This document shows, piece by piece, positions 15,622 through 23,534 of a stretch of 64,000 nucleotides of DNA. The notes beneath the pieces were generated by a model. That model did no database searches, had not been told where the DNA came from, and saw only the letters and a list, made by a program, of their open reading frames with translations. Every line of letters starts with the position of its first letter. The first letter of the stretch is position 1. The translations under genes were made by a program, and so were the position numbers. Source of the stretch: a virus; the IMG/VR virus record IMGVR_UViG_3300041583_000371, positions 18,992-82,991 of that record; one strand, written 5' to 3'.

Positions 15622-17241
15622 ATGACTATAATTATTAAACGCGATGGGCGCAAAGAGCAGTTAGATTTGAACAAAATACATACTGTTGTTGAATGGGCTT
15701 GTGACAAGATTACAGGGGTGTCTATTTCGGAAGTTGAACTGAAATCACAAATTCAATTTTATGCAGGTATTACGAGTGAAGAAATTCATGAAACTCTTAT
15801 CCGTTCAGCATCCGAATTAATTTCAGAAGAAACCCCTAACTATCAATTTGTTGCATCAAAGTTGATTAACTTTGATCTTCGTAAGCGAGCATATGGGCAT
15901 TATGAGCCTTGGCATATCAAAGATATCGTAAAGCGAGGCGTTCAGAAAGGTTTTTATAACCCTGACTTACTTTCTGTATACAATGATGAAGATTGGGCGT
16001 TTATGGAGGGTGTCATAAATCACAATAGAGACTATGAAATTTCATATGCTGGTATGGTGCAGTTCAGGACCAAGTATCTCGTAAAAAATAAATCGACTAT
16101 GGAGTATTTCGAAACACCGCAAATTGCATACATGTTGATTGCTGCTAGTGGTTGTATTTCTGAAGAAAGTAAAGATAGACTTAAATTTATCAAGAAAATT
16201 TATAACCATCTTTCCAAGTTTGATTTTACACTGCCAACACCTATCATGGCAGGATTGCGGACTAATGTAAAACAATTTTCATCTTGTACTTTAATTGATG
16301 CTGGTGATTCACTTGATTCGATCAATGCTGCCGCATCGGCTATTGTAAAATATGCAGCCAATAAAGCAGGCATTGGTTTGAATATCGGAAGAATTCGTGC
16401 GGTTGGTTCCCCAATTCGTAATGGTGAAGTTACCCATACTGGTGTAGTGCCATTTATAAAATATTTCAATGCTGCGCTAAAAAGCTGTAATCAAGGTGGG
16501 GTTCGTAATTCAAGCGGCACATTTTATTACCCAATGTGGCATTATGAATATGAAGATATGATTGTACTAAAAAATAACAAAGGTACAGAAGACACGCGAG
16601 TTAGATCAGTAGATTATGGCGTTCAACTTAACAGATTTTTGATTCAAAGGCTAATCGAAGATGGCAACATTACTCTGTTTTCGCCCAACGATGTACCAGA
16701 CCTTTATGAGGCTTTTTTCACAAATCAAGAATTGTTTGGAGAACTTTATGTCAAATATGAAAATGACAGTAGTATTCGTAAAAAAACAATAACTGCTATT
16801 GAGGCGTTCAGTGTCCTTGCGCAAGAAAGAGTTGAGACAGGTCGCATCTATATTCAATTTGTTGACAACACAAACGAGCAAGGTATGTTAGGCGAAGAAA
16901 ATCCAGTATATATGAGTAATTTGTGTTTAGTCGGTGATACCAAAATTGATGTGATTTGTGATAATCAACCATTTAAAATTAATATAGAAGACTTGGGTAA
17001 TTTTATGCGCAAGTATGATAACGTGGTGGTCAAGTCTTACAATACGGATACGAAGGCTGTTGAATATATGCCTATTGAAGCGTTTGGTCTCACAAACCCC
17101 GACGCAGATTTATATCAAGTAACTACCGATGATGATACACATAGTGTAGTGTGTACGAGCGATCATTTATTCTGGACTGATAATAGAGGATATGTGGCAG
17201 CAATAGATTTGACTGAAGAAGATAGAATAAAAACATTATAG
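15622..17241 (+). CDS. nrdA: ribonucleotide reductase large subunit, N-terminal half fused to N-intein
   Basis: 539 aa. Residues 1-434 are class Ia NrdA: ATP-cone start (IIIKRDGRKEQLDLNKI), FSSCTLIDAGDSLDSI with the redox Cys (E. coli C225 equivalent), and GRIYIQFVDNTNE up to VYMSNL. At codon 435 (16924) the protein passes into an intein: CLVGDTKI (block A) and, near the end, VVCTSDHLFWTDNRGYVAA (block B with the T-x-x-H motif), stopping at TAG 17239. The 105-aa N-intein pairs with the 33-aa C-intein encoded at 18262. Splicing would join residue 434 to the Cys of the second half, giving a 760-aa NrdA, the normal family length. Confidence 0.96.
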   Translation: MTIIIKRDGRKEQLDLNKIHTVVEWACDKITGVSISEVELKSQIQFYAGITSEEIHETLIRSASELISEETPNYQFVASKLINFDLRKRAYGHYEPWHIKDIVKRGVQKGFYNPDLLSVYNDEDWAFMEGVINHNRDYEISYAGMVQFRTKYLVKNKSTMEYFETPQIAYMLIAASGCISEESKDRLKFIKKIYNHLSKFDFTLPTPIMAGLRTNVKQFSSCTLIDAGDSLDSINAAASAIVKYAANKAGIGLNIGRIRAVGSPIRNGEVTHTGVVPFIKYFNAALKSCNQGGVRNSSGTFYYPMWHYEYEDMIVLKNNKGTEDTRVRSVDYGVQLNRFLIQRLIEDGNITLFSPNDVPDLYEAFFTNQELFGELYVKYENDSSIRKKTITAIEAFSVLAQERVETGRIYIQFVDNTNEQGMLGEENPVYMSNLCLVGDTKIDVICDNQPFKINIEDLGNFMRKYDNVVVKSYNTDTKAVEYMPIEAFGLTNPDADLYQVTTDDDTHSVVCTSDHLFWTDNRGYVAAIDLTEEDRIKTL

Positions 17242-17252
17242 TACAATGAAAT

Positions 17253-17292
17253 ACCTCTTTGCATAAATAAAATTAGTTAAATGCAAAGAGGT
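17253..17292 (+). promoter_or_regulatory. hairpin covering the HNH gene ribosome-binding site, with late-type box inside
   Basis: Perfect 12-bp inverted repeat: ACCTCTTTGCAT (17253-17264) and ATGCAAAGAGGT (17281-17292), 16-base loop. The 3' arm contains the AAGAGGT Shine-Dalgarno of the HNH gene (ATG 17298). CATAAATA (17262-17269, 7 of 8 to the late box) spans arm and loop, so a late transcript would start near 17275 and lack the 5' arm, freeing the RBS. This matches the known control logic of T4 I-TevI; for this gene it is inference. Confidence 0.7.
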
Positions 17293-17297
17293 GCTAC

Positions 17298-18287
17298 ATG
17301 AACTATCGTAAACTACATGACAAATTTATAAATTATTTTATAAATACCGCCCCTAAAGAAAGGTTAATGGCAAAAAATAATATAGACAAAAGGCTTGATA
17401 AAGAGAATTTATATGTGGAGATTCATCATATAATTCCTAAACATGATGGTGGGTGCGATTCGCCACATAATCTTGTTACTCTATTACCCGAAGAACACGT
17501 CTTCATACATAAGCTAAGATACAAGGCTTACGGTCAAAGAGGTGATATGCTTTCTGTTAGGTTTGTTCTTAATGGTATGAAAAGCAATGCTAGATTTAAT
17601 GTTGATGGGTCTAACATGCACCTTACTAAGTATATATTAGGCGGATATGCGTTCATAAAAAGTAATTCATCTGAATTCAGAAAAAAAGTTGGGTGGCATA
17701 CGCCAAATGGAGCTAAAAAAATATCCGAATCGAGGAAAGGCAATATGCCAGTGAAAGATGTTGATACTTTAAAAATTATAGGTTCAGTAAGTTGCCAACA
17801 CCCTAAAGTGATATCGGGTCAGTGGGTCCACCATAGTAAAGGTGTAAAATACACAGATGAAAGAAAATTATCTATGGTAAATGGTAGTGGGGATAAAAAT
17901 AATAACTATTCTGGTTATGATGATGACCAACTCATTTTAAACTTTATCGAAATATGCAATAAATTAGGATATATACCAGGTCATAAAACAGCAACAGATT
18001 TTGGGGTTGAAAATAATATATATTTTCCTAAGTCAATAAAAGATTTTAGGTTTGATGGAGATGGCTTTCGTGGTATGATACAAATAGTGGAAGAAAAAAC
18101 AGGTCTAAAATATGACCCATACTATACCAGAAGATCTGGTCGTGTGAAAATAATAAGCGGAAAACGTTGTTGGGTTACTGACGGCGTTAATAGCAAATCA
18201 ATCTCTTTTATTGATTTGAATGAATATAATCTAATAGGATGGAAAAAAGGAAGAACATTATATGGCAAAAGTAATAAAATTAAATAA
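17298..18287 (+). CDS. HNH homing endonuclease lying between split-intein halves
   Basis: 329 aa free-standing protein. HNH core at about residues 38-75: VEIHHIIPKHDGGCDSPHNL then EEHVFIHKL, with the His-His pair, Asn and final His of the family. The C-terminal part contains CWVTDGVNSKSI and GWKKGR, a module repeated in T4-type homing endonucleases that probably contacts DNA. It is translated separately (own RBS under the hairpin at 17253) and its last 26 bp overlap the start of the C-intein/nrdA half. It likely promotes spread of the split-intein insertion between nrdA alleles. Confidence 0.92.
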   Translation: MNYRKLHDKFINYFINTAPKERLMAKNNIDKRLDKENLYVEIHHIIPKHDGGCDSPHNLVTLLPEEHVFIHKLRYKAYGQRGDMLSVRFVLNGMKSNARFNVDGSNMHLTKYILGGYAFIKSNSSEFRKKVGWHTPNGAKKISESRKGNMPVKDVDTLKIIGSVSCQHPKVISGQWVHHSKGVKYTDERKLSMVNGSGDKNNNYSGYDDDQLILNFIEICNKLGYIPGHKTATDFGVENNIYFPKSIKDFRFDGDGFRGMIQIVEEKTGLKYDPYYTRRSGRVKIISGKRCWVTDGVNSKSISFIDLNEYNLIGWKKGRTLYGKSNKIK

Positions 18288-19341
18288 AAGAGCCCCAGTA
18301 TATGATATAACAGTAGCAGAAAATCATAACTTTTTTGCTAATGGCGTTTTAGTGCATAATTGCGCCGAAGTCGTACAGACCACAAAGCCAATGCAAAGTA
18401 TTAGTGATGTTGACGGACTAATATCATTGTGCACACTTGCTGCATATAATATGGGCAATATTAAAACGCCTGATGATTTTGAAAAACTTTCAAAAGTAGT
18501 TGTAAGGTTTTTAGATAATGTTTTGACATATCAGACTTATCTTCTACCATCCGCACTTTCATCAACATTGAAGTATCGTAACATTGGTATTGGAATATCG
18601 AATTTGGCATACTTTTTAGCCAAAAACAATTACAAATATACAGGCGAAGACACACCAAAATTCTTACATCCATATATGGAGGCAATGGGGTATTATACTA
18701 TTAAAGCGTCGGCTGAACTTGCCCAAGAAAGAGGTTCTTTTGATGCTTTTTCCACTACTAAATGGGCCAAAGGTAAATTGCCCATTGATACATATCGCAA
18801 AGCTGTTGATAGTATTGTAGAAAACGATTTGTTGCTTGACTGGAATGAATTACGCGAAATTACTAGCAAAGGCATGAGAAATGCTACAATACTGAGCTTG
18901 ATGCCTGTTGAAACTTCGAGTCAGTTGGTCAATGCTACTAATGGTGTTGAGCCGCCCCGTGGACTTATTTCTGTCAAGAATTCTAAGGATGGTTCTATGA
19001 AGCAAGTGGTCCCAGAGATTCAAAGGCTGAAAAATAAATATGATCTTTTGTGGGATCAAAAATCACCTACTGGTTATCTAAATATTATGGCCACGATACA
19101 AAAGTTTGTGGATCAATCTATTTCTACGAATACATCTTACAATCCCGAATTTTATCCAAGCAATGAAATTCCCCTTATGGTTATACTTGGTGATATGATT
19201 TATGCTTGTAAAATGGGAATTAAGACACTATACTATTGCAACACATATGATATGTCTGGTGAAGTAAAATTAGATGAGCCGCTATCTGAAAATGAAGTCA
19301 CAGACGGCGATGATGATTATTGTGAATCTTGCGTACTATAA
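18262..19341 (+). CDS. nrdA: C-intein fused to C-terminal half of ribonucleotide reductase large subunit
   Basis: 359 aa. Residues 1-33 are a C-intein: a strand ending in YDITV (block F region) and HNFFANGVLVHN (block F/G, terminal His-Asn). Residue 34 is the +1 Cys (18361), the start of CAEVVQTTKPMQ. With N-half SNL it restores the N-L-C-x-E finger loop, so the +1 residue is the catalytic thiyl-radical Cys (E. coli C439). Further NrdA features: ISLCTLAAYN (C462 equivalent), a PVETSSQLVNATNGVEPPRG-type segment, and the C-terminal redox pair CESC. RBS AAGGAAG lies inside the HNH gene. Confidence 0.96.
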   Translation: MAKVIKLNKRAPVYDITVAENHNFFANGVLVHNCAEVVQTTKPMQSISDVDGLISLCTLAAYNMGNIKTPDDFEKLSKVVVRFLDNVLTYQTYLLPSALSSTLKYRNIGIGISNLAYFLAKNNYKYTGEDTPKFLHPYMEAMGYYTIKASAELAQERGSFDAFSTTKWAKGKLPIDTYRKAVDSIVENDLLLDWNELREITSKGMRNATILSLMPVETSSQLVNATNGVEPPRGLISVKNSKDGSMKQVVPEIQRLKNKYDLLWDQKSPTGYLNIMATIQKFVDQSISTNTSYNPEFYPSNEIPLMVILGDMIYACKMGIKTLYYCNTYDMSGEVKLDEPLSENEVTDGDDDYCESCVL

Positions 19342-19363
19342 ATTTAAATAAAAGGAAAATATA

Positions 19364-20449
19364 ATGACACTAACAGTAGATTATACGGGCAGGGGGATGT
19401 TCCTTGATGGTTCTGTAGATATCGCAAGATACGATCAACCACAATTTCCTGCTCTTGATCGGTTTGTTAAACAACAAAGAGGATTCTTTTGGGTTCCAGA
19501 AGAAATCAATGACATCAATAAAGACAAAGAAGACTTTCGGAGTTTAACCGAGCATGAACAGCATATTTTTATTTCAAATTTGCTGCGTCAAACCCTTTTA
19601 GACAGTATTCAGGGACGCGCGCCTTCCGAAGTGTTTTCGCCAATTACCTCTGTACCTGAAGCAGAAATCTGGACACAGACTTGGGCATTTAGTGAAACTA
19701 TTCACTCTTACTCGTATACTTATATCATTCGCAATATATTTCCAAAACCAGATGAAATTTTTAGCAAAATGCCTAGTATCATGGAAATTGTAGATTGCTC
19801 AAATGACATTTCACATTATTATGACGATTTAGACAAATATAATAAATTAGTTTCTCTATATGGATATACCGATGGCCGAAACTTGCATGACCATAAAAAA
19901 CTGCTTTGGAAATGTATTATGTCAGTAAATATTCTCGAAGGCATTAGATTTTTTGTGTCTTTTGCATGTTCTTGGAATTTTGCCGAACGTAAACTTATGG
20001 AAGGCAATGCGAAAATTATTAAGTTGATTGCCAGAGATGAAAATCTACATTTAGGATCTACGCAATATATGTTAAGAGAGCTTGTACGTACTGATCCGGA
20101 ATTTGCGGATATTGCAAAAGAAACTGAACAAGAATGTATTGATATGTTCAAAGATGCAATTCTACAAGAAAAAGCATGGGCAAAATATCTATTCAAAGAA
20201 GGTTCTATGGTGGGCCTAAATGAAAATATTCTTTGTGATTATGTAGACTATATCGCAAAAGTTCGTATGAAAGCAGTAGGGCTTCCATGCGATATTGAAA
20301 TTTCGCAAAATCCACTACCTTGGACTTTGAAATGGATTGGCGGAAAAGAAATGCAGCCTGCGCCACAAGAAACAAATATAACATCTTATCGTATAGGTGG
20401 TATGAATACTGCGGTAGATAAAAGTGCTATGGGTAAATTTTCACTATAA
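19364..20449 (+). CDS. nrdB: ribonucleotide reductase small subunit (class Ia beta)
   Basis: 361 aa with RBS AAAAGGAAA. Diiron ligands and radical Tyr are visible: LLDSIQGR (Asp), EIWTQTWAFSETIHSYSYTY (Glu, His and the Tyr at the Y122 position), EGIRFFVSFACSW and RDENLHLGS (Glu and His). It generates the tyrosyl radical used by NrdA. No intein or insertion. A stem-loop terminator follows directly. Confidence 0.97.
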   Translation: MTLTVDYTGRGMFLDGSVDIARYDQPQFPALDRFVKQQRGFFWVPEEINDINKDKEDFRSLTEHEQHIFISNLLRQTLLDSIQGRAPSEVFSPITSVPEAEIWTQTWAFSETIHSYSYTYIIRNIFPKPDEIFSKMPSIMEIVDCSNDISHYYDDLDKYNKLVSLYGYTDGRNLHDHKKLLWKCIMSVNILEGIRFFVSFACSWNFAERKLMEGNAKIIKLIARDENLHLGSTQYMLRELVRTDPEFADIAKETEQECIDMFKDAILQEKAWAKYLFKEGSMVGLNENILCDYVDYIAKVRMKAVGLPCDIEISQNPLPWTLKWIGGKEMQPAPQETNITSYRIGGMNTAVDKSAMGKFSL

Positions 20450-20455
20450 AAAACC

Positions 20456-20481
20456 GAAAATCCTCTGTTTAGGGGGTTTTC
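20456..20481 (+). terminator. terminator after nrdB
   Basis: GAAAATCCTC (20456-20465) pairs with GGGGGTTTTC (20472-20481) with two G-U pairs and a six-base loop, immediately after the nrdB stop. Confidence 0.65.
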
Positions 20482-20539
20482 ATATACATTTTTTTATGAT
20501 AGAATATAAATTCATTCACAATCATAGGATTACATCAGT

Positions 20540-20707
20540 ATGTGGGAACTTTGGGTAGAGTATAGTTATGGCTGGACATGGCGGGTAATTGGTGCTGTAG
20601 AGCCTAATGACTTGCTTCAAAATATTATTGACGAAACGAATGATAATGATTTTATTTCAATGCGGGTGGTTTCAAAAAAAGAAGATAGACCAATCGTATT
20701 GAATTAA
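20540..20707 (+). CDS. small protein of unknown function (55 aa)
   Basis: Begins MWELWVEYSYGWTWRVIGAV, ends EDRPIVLN; Trp-rich amphipathic first half, acidic centre. AGGAT nine bases before ATG; TATAAATT at about 20510 upstream (one mismatch to the late box). No homology recognised. Confidence 0.5.
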   Translation: MWELWVEYSYGWTWRVIGAVEPNDLLQNIIDETNDNDFISMRVVSKKEDRPIVLN

Positions 20708-20782
20708 AAATACACCAACATCATTTTACCCCGATGGCACCAAGAATATTTTTGGTGGACACTATTGAAATTAATAAATCTG

Positions 20783-20808
20783 AAATTGGCGGGCATACTT
20801 GCCAATTT
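20783..20808 (+). terminator. stem-loop directly before an early promoter
   Basis: AAATTGGC (20783-20790) with GCCAATTT (20801-20808), ten-base loop, then a T/C-rich run. The -35 box of the next promoter begins 5 bp later. Confidence 0.55.
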
Positions 20809-20813
20809 CTTTC

Positions 20814-20842
20814 TTGAATCTGTTATTATTATAGGCTATAAT
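20814..20842 (+). promoter_or_regulatory. sigma70-type promoter before the SleB-like gene
   Basis: TTGAAT (20814-20819), 17-bp spacer, TATAAT (20837-20842), 28 bp before the coding start at 20871. First of the accessory-region promoters. Confidence 0.8.
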
Positions 20843-20870
20843 AGTCTTTGGTATGAAAAAAGGGAAAAAC

Positions 20871-21332
20871 ATGAAAATAATTGGTATGGCTTTTATTGCC
20901 TTACTTTTATTTTGTAGTCAAACTTTATCACAAACATGTGACTATGAAAAAGAAATTAAAGTGCTTGCATTGAACATGTATCATGAGGCTCGTGGCGAGG
21001 GTCATGAGGGTCATGATGGTATGCAAATGGTTGGCGAAGTAACACTAAATAGAGTTGAGAATAAAAACTTCCCAGATAATATATGCGATGTTGTTTATCA
21101 ACGCAGTCAATTTTCTTGGACAAAAACAAAAAAAGACCACACACCATATAATGAAAAGCTTTGGGCCGAGTCACTTGAAATGGCCGAAAACCTTATTAAT
21201 GGCGAAGTAGAATATTTCAATAATGGCGCTACCCATTTTTTAAATCCAGACAAATTGAAGCGGATGCCTACATGGGCAATAAAGTTCGAAAAAGTTGGCA
21301 GGATCGGCAATCATATATTTTATGCTATGTGA
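20871..21332 (+). CDS. secreted SleB-type cell wall hydrolase
   Basis: 153 aa from ATG 20871 (RBS AAAGGGAAAAAC; the ATG at 20853 lacks a site). Sec signal peptide MKIIGMAFIALLLFCSQTLS with probable cleavage after LSQ, then a Hydrolase_2 (SleB) domain: NMYHEARGEGHEGHDGMQMV with the catalytic Glu, VGEVTLNRV, and a C-terminal GATHFLNPDKLKRMP. Being exported by its own signal, it acts on periplasmic peptidoglycan without a holin. It is far from the lysis cassette and driven by an early-type promoter, so a role other than final lysis is possible. Confidence 0.88.
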   Translation: MKIIGMAFIALLLFCSQTLSQTCDYEKEIKVLALNMYHEARGEGHEGHDGMQMVGEVTLNRVENKNFPDNICDVVYQRSQFSWTKTKKDHTPYNEKLWAESLEMAENLINGEVEYFNNGATHFLNPDKLKRMPTWAIKFEKVGRIGNHIFYAM

Positions 21333-21343
21333 AAGGATTTGTG

Positions 21344-21655
21344 ATGAATAAAAGAGTAAAAAAGACAAAATCAAGTATTGAGTTTTCAGATTATGAAGAT
21401 GATGAAATGATTGATGAGATCGTAGATAGAGGTTATAAAGTTTTTGACGAAAATTTATATGACCTTGATGATGATGTCATGGTCAAATTATTGAATGAAA
21501 GAGGTTCCTTTGTATACGATAGTGAAGAAGCCACGATATCTAATCACGAACTTAGTTTACTAAAAGATATTTTTGGAAATCCCAGATTAGGGTCTGAGGA
21601 ATCAAACCTTCAAGATAAGGTACTTTATATAATAGAGCAGCAGTTTAAATCTTGA
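21344..21655 (+). CDS. acidic protein of unknown function
   Basis: 103 aa from ATG 21344 (RBS AAAGGATTTGTG; the longer frame from 21272 overlaps the hydrolase and is unlikely). Acidic, helical, with DDEMIDEIVDRGY and SEEATISNHELSLLKDIFG. No recognised domain. Its TGA overlaps a TTG start of the next gene. Confidence 0.65.
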   Translation: MNKRVKKTKSSIEFSDYEDDEMIDEIVDRGYKVFDENLYDLDDDVMVKLLNERGSFVYDSEEATISNHELSLLKDIFGNPRLGSEESNLQDKVLYIIEQQFKS

Positions 21656-21945
21656 TAGTCAACGTCAATAATAGATTATTTGAAACAAAATATTTCCCTT
21701 TTTTCAGAATAGAACAGACCGAAGATTTTGATATATATACCATAACCTACCCATCTGGATTCCAAGAAGAAATGGTAGTGTTTGACCAGAAAGATTATAT
21801 GAATTGTCTAAAATGTCATATGGGGTTTTTAATAAGTGAATACGCACTTGAAGAAGACGATATGCTAACGCCAAGAGCAATGAAATTAAAAAACGACATA
21901 TTAGACATGATAGAAGAAAGATCCGATAATGCAAAAAGAATTTAG
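21652..21945 (+). CDS. protein of unknown function
   Basis: 97 aa, apparently starting with TTG at 21652 inside the previous stop. Beta-rich N-terminal half (NNRLFETKYFPFFRIEQTED), CLKC pair near residue 51, and a helical C-terminal segment. Overlaps the next gene by 17 bp. The start is uncertain because no good RBS is seen. Confidence 0.6.
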   Translation: MIVNVNNRLFETKYFPFFRIEQTEDFDIYTITYPSGFQEEMVVFDQKDYMNCLKCHMGFLISEYALEEDDMLTPRAMKLKNDILDMIEERSDNAKRI

Positions 21946-22336
21946 AATTATTGTATGTGGTGGACGTGACTATGGTTGGGTGATAAACTCTAATCGCAAG
22001 AAAACCATGAATGCACAAGAAGTAAAGTTTATGTTTGATAGATTAGACATTCTGCGACAATCGGTAGAAGAATTAGGCAGAACACTTATTGTTATCCAAG
22101 GTGAAGCTGATGGCGCGGATTCTTGGGCAAAGAAATGGGCAGAAACTAACGACATTCTAAATATGGGATTCTCTGCCGATTGGGATACATATAAAAAAGC
22201 TGCAGGCGCAATTCGTAATAAGCAAATGCTGGCCGAAGGCAAACCAGATTTGGTAGTTGCTTTTAAAGGTGGTAAAGGTACATCCAACATGATTGAACAG
22301 TCAGAAAAGGCAAAAGTGCCAGTAAGGAAATACTAA
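21929..22336 (+). CDS. SLOG-fold protein (DUF2493/YspA-like)
   Basis: 135 aa. IIVCGGRDYGW at the N terminus, VIQGEADGADSWAKKWAE in the middle and KPDLVVAFKGGKGTSNMI near the C terminus are the DUF2493 (YspA_SLOG) pattern: a Rossmann-like nucleotide or ligand binding fold. SLOG proteins occur in nucleotide-based signalling and conflict systems, and are common in phages. Ligand unknown. Confidence 0.85.
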   Translation: MQKEFRIIVCGGRDYGWVINSNRKKTMNAQEVKFMFDRLDILRQSVEELGRTLIVIQGEADGADSWAKKWAETNDILNMGFSADWDTYKKAAGAIRNKQMLAEGKPDLVVAFKGGKGTSNMIEQSEKAKVPVRKY

Positions 22337-22594
22337 ATGACAAAAACCTTTACTACAATCTGTTGCATATCCTGTTCGAAAGTACTCGATAATTTAAATT
22401 ATGAAGGACAAGATGGAAAAGCAATTGAAGTACACCCGATGAATGGGTTGCACTTTAGAACTTATGGACATTACGGGTCCACTATATTCGATCCAATGGG
22501 CACAGGTGAAACACTTGACGTTGCTATTTGTGACGATTGCATCATGGAGAACCTTGATAAAGTTCGCGGTTCTGGAAAAATAGGGTTATCATAA
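22337..22594 (+). CDS. small zinc-ribbon-like protein
   Basis: 85 aa directly abutting the SLOG gene. Two Cys pairs, CCISC (about 9-13) and CDDC (about 62-65), are placed to bind zinc. A Gly/His/Tyr-rich loop lies between them. No known family recognised. Confidence 0.65.
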   Translation: MTKTFTTICCISCSKVLDNLNYEGQDGKAIEVHPMNGLHFRTYGHYGSTIFDPMGTGETLDVAICDDCIMENLDKVRGSGKIGLS

Positions 22595-22595
22595 A

Positions 22596-22820
22596 ATGAA
22601 AAATGGTTGGTTTGATTTGAAAACAGAACCCCCGACAGGAAAAGAATATGCAGTAATTCTTTTCCCTTGTAAAACCGATTGTGGCGTGTTATACACAATA
22701 AGAAATCGGTTTTACGCAAAGAGCAAATATGCATTGAAGGCTGGATATACGCATTGGTGCAATTTCGAATTATCACAAGATCATGATAAACTGGTTGCTT
22801 GGCAAGACAACTTAAATTAG
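22596..22820 (+). CDS. small protein, possibly DUF551-like
   Basis: 74 aa. NGWFDLKTEPPTGKEYAVIL at the start and YTHWCNFELS later recall the short 'W...P...thW' layout of DUF551 proteins found in phages, a weak resemblance. Starts one base after the preceding stop. Confidence 0.6.
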   Translation: MKNGWFDLKTEPPTGKEYAVILFPCKTDCGVLYTIRNRFYAKSKYALKAGYTHWCNFELSQDHDKLVAWQDNLN

Positions 22821-23206
22821 AGGAATTTAATATCATTAAAATTGAATACATCCCAAGTTTTATTACAAGTTCGCCACTACCAAACGGCGAAAAAACTTAT
22901 GAGTTTTGCACTTTCGCTGAATTTAAAGATTGGGTACAATCTTATGTATGTATTCATTGTCTTGTAGATTTTGCGATGAGTAATAATCGTTCGCCAGAAA
23001 CCCTATCTGAATGGCTTGATATGGGTTGTGGTTGTGAAATTGATATTGAAGATGACACCAACCAAATTGATTGGGCATCAAAGATGACACAACCAAGTAA
23101 TTTAGAAGAAGAGTTATCTATGTTGAATGATGATTTTGGCATAGGCGACCAAGACATTAGCGTTTCTCTACCAGATGATGTGATTGATATGTTGAAGGAT
23201 GAATAA
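22799..23206 (+). CDS. acidic protein of unknown function, non-ATG start
   Basis: Up to 135 aa. The only conventional start is TTG 22799, overlapping the previous gene by 22 bp. The natural Shine-Dalgarno (AGAGGAA, 22819-22825) points instead to ATC 22832 or ATT 22835, which would give about 123-124 aa. Contains CIHC near 46-49, CGC near 77 and an acidic C-terminal tail (LPDDVIDMLKDE). Confidence 0.6.
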   Translation: MARQLKLEEFNIIKIEYIPSFITSSPLPNGEKTYEFCTFAEFKDWVQSYVCIHCLVDFAMSNNRSPETLSEWLDMGCGCEIDIEDDTNQIDWASKMTQPSNLEEELSMLNDDFGIGDQDISVSLPDDVIDMLKDE

Positions 23207-23207
23207 A

Positions 23208-23534
23208 ATGGTAAAATATCAAAAACCTGCGGAAGGTGTATTAAAAACTGATGCTTCTTGGGGTAACTCTTTGGTTTATCATGTTCGGTGCGATTGTGGT
23301 GACGAATATTGTTCGCATGAAGTTGAAATTGAAGCAGACAAAATGCATATCCAAGTACACACGCACCTTATCGTACATACCAGATGGTCGGGAAAAAGCC
23401 GATGGAAACAAATCTGGCAAATACTCACAAAAGGATATGCAGAAATGCAAAGTACAATTGTGATGAAAGAGCAAACTGCGTTAAATTATGCTGAAACTAT
23501 AAAAGTTGCAATAATTCAAAGCAAAAAACTATAA
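23208..23534 (+). CDS. protein of unknown function
   Basis: 108 aa from ATG 23208 (RBS AAGGATGAATAAA). RCDCGDEYCSHEVEIEADK suggests a small metal-binding knuckle followed by beta strands, then an amphipathic helix with WKQIWQIL. TAATG-type overlap with the next gene. Confidence 0.65.
   Translation: MVKYQKPAEGVLKTDASWGNSLVYHVRCDCGDEYCSHEVEIEADKMHIQVHTHLIVHTRWSGKSRWKQIWQILTKGYAEMQSTIVMKEQTALNYAETIKVAIIQSKKL

Noticed and set aside
16924-18360. Group I intron in nrdA instead of a split intein
   Set aside because: The interrupted coding sequence continues as translated intein blocks on both sides (A, B, F, G) with a proper start codon on the second half. No intron core was seen.
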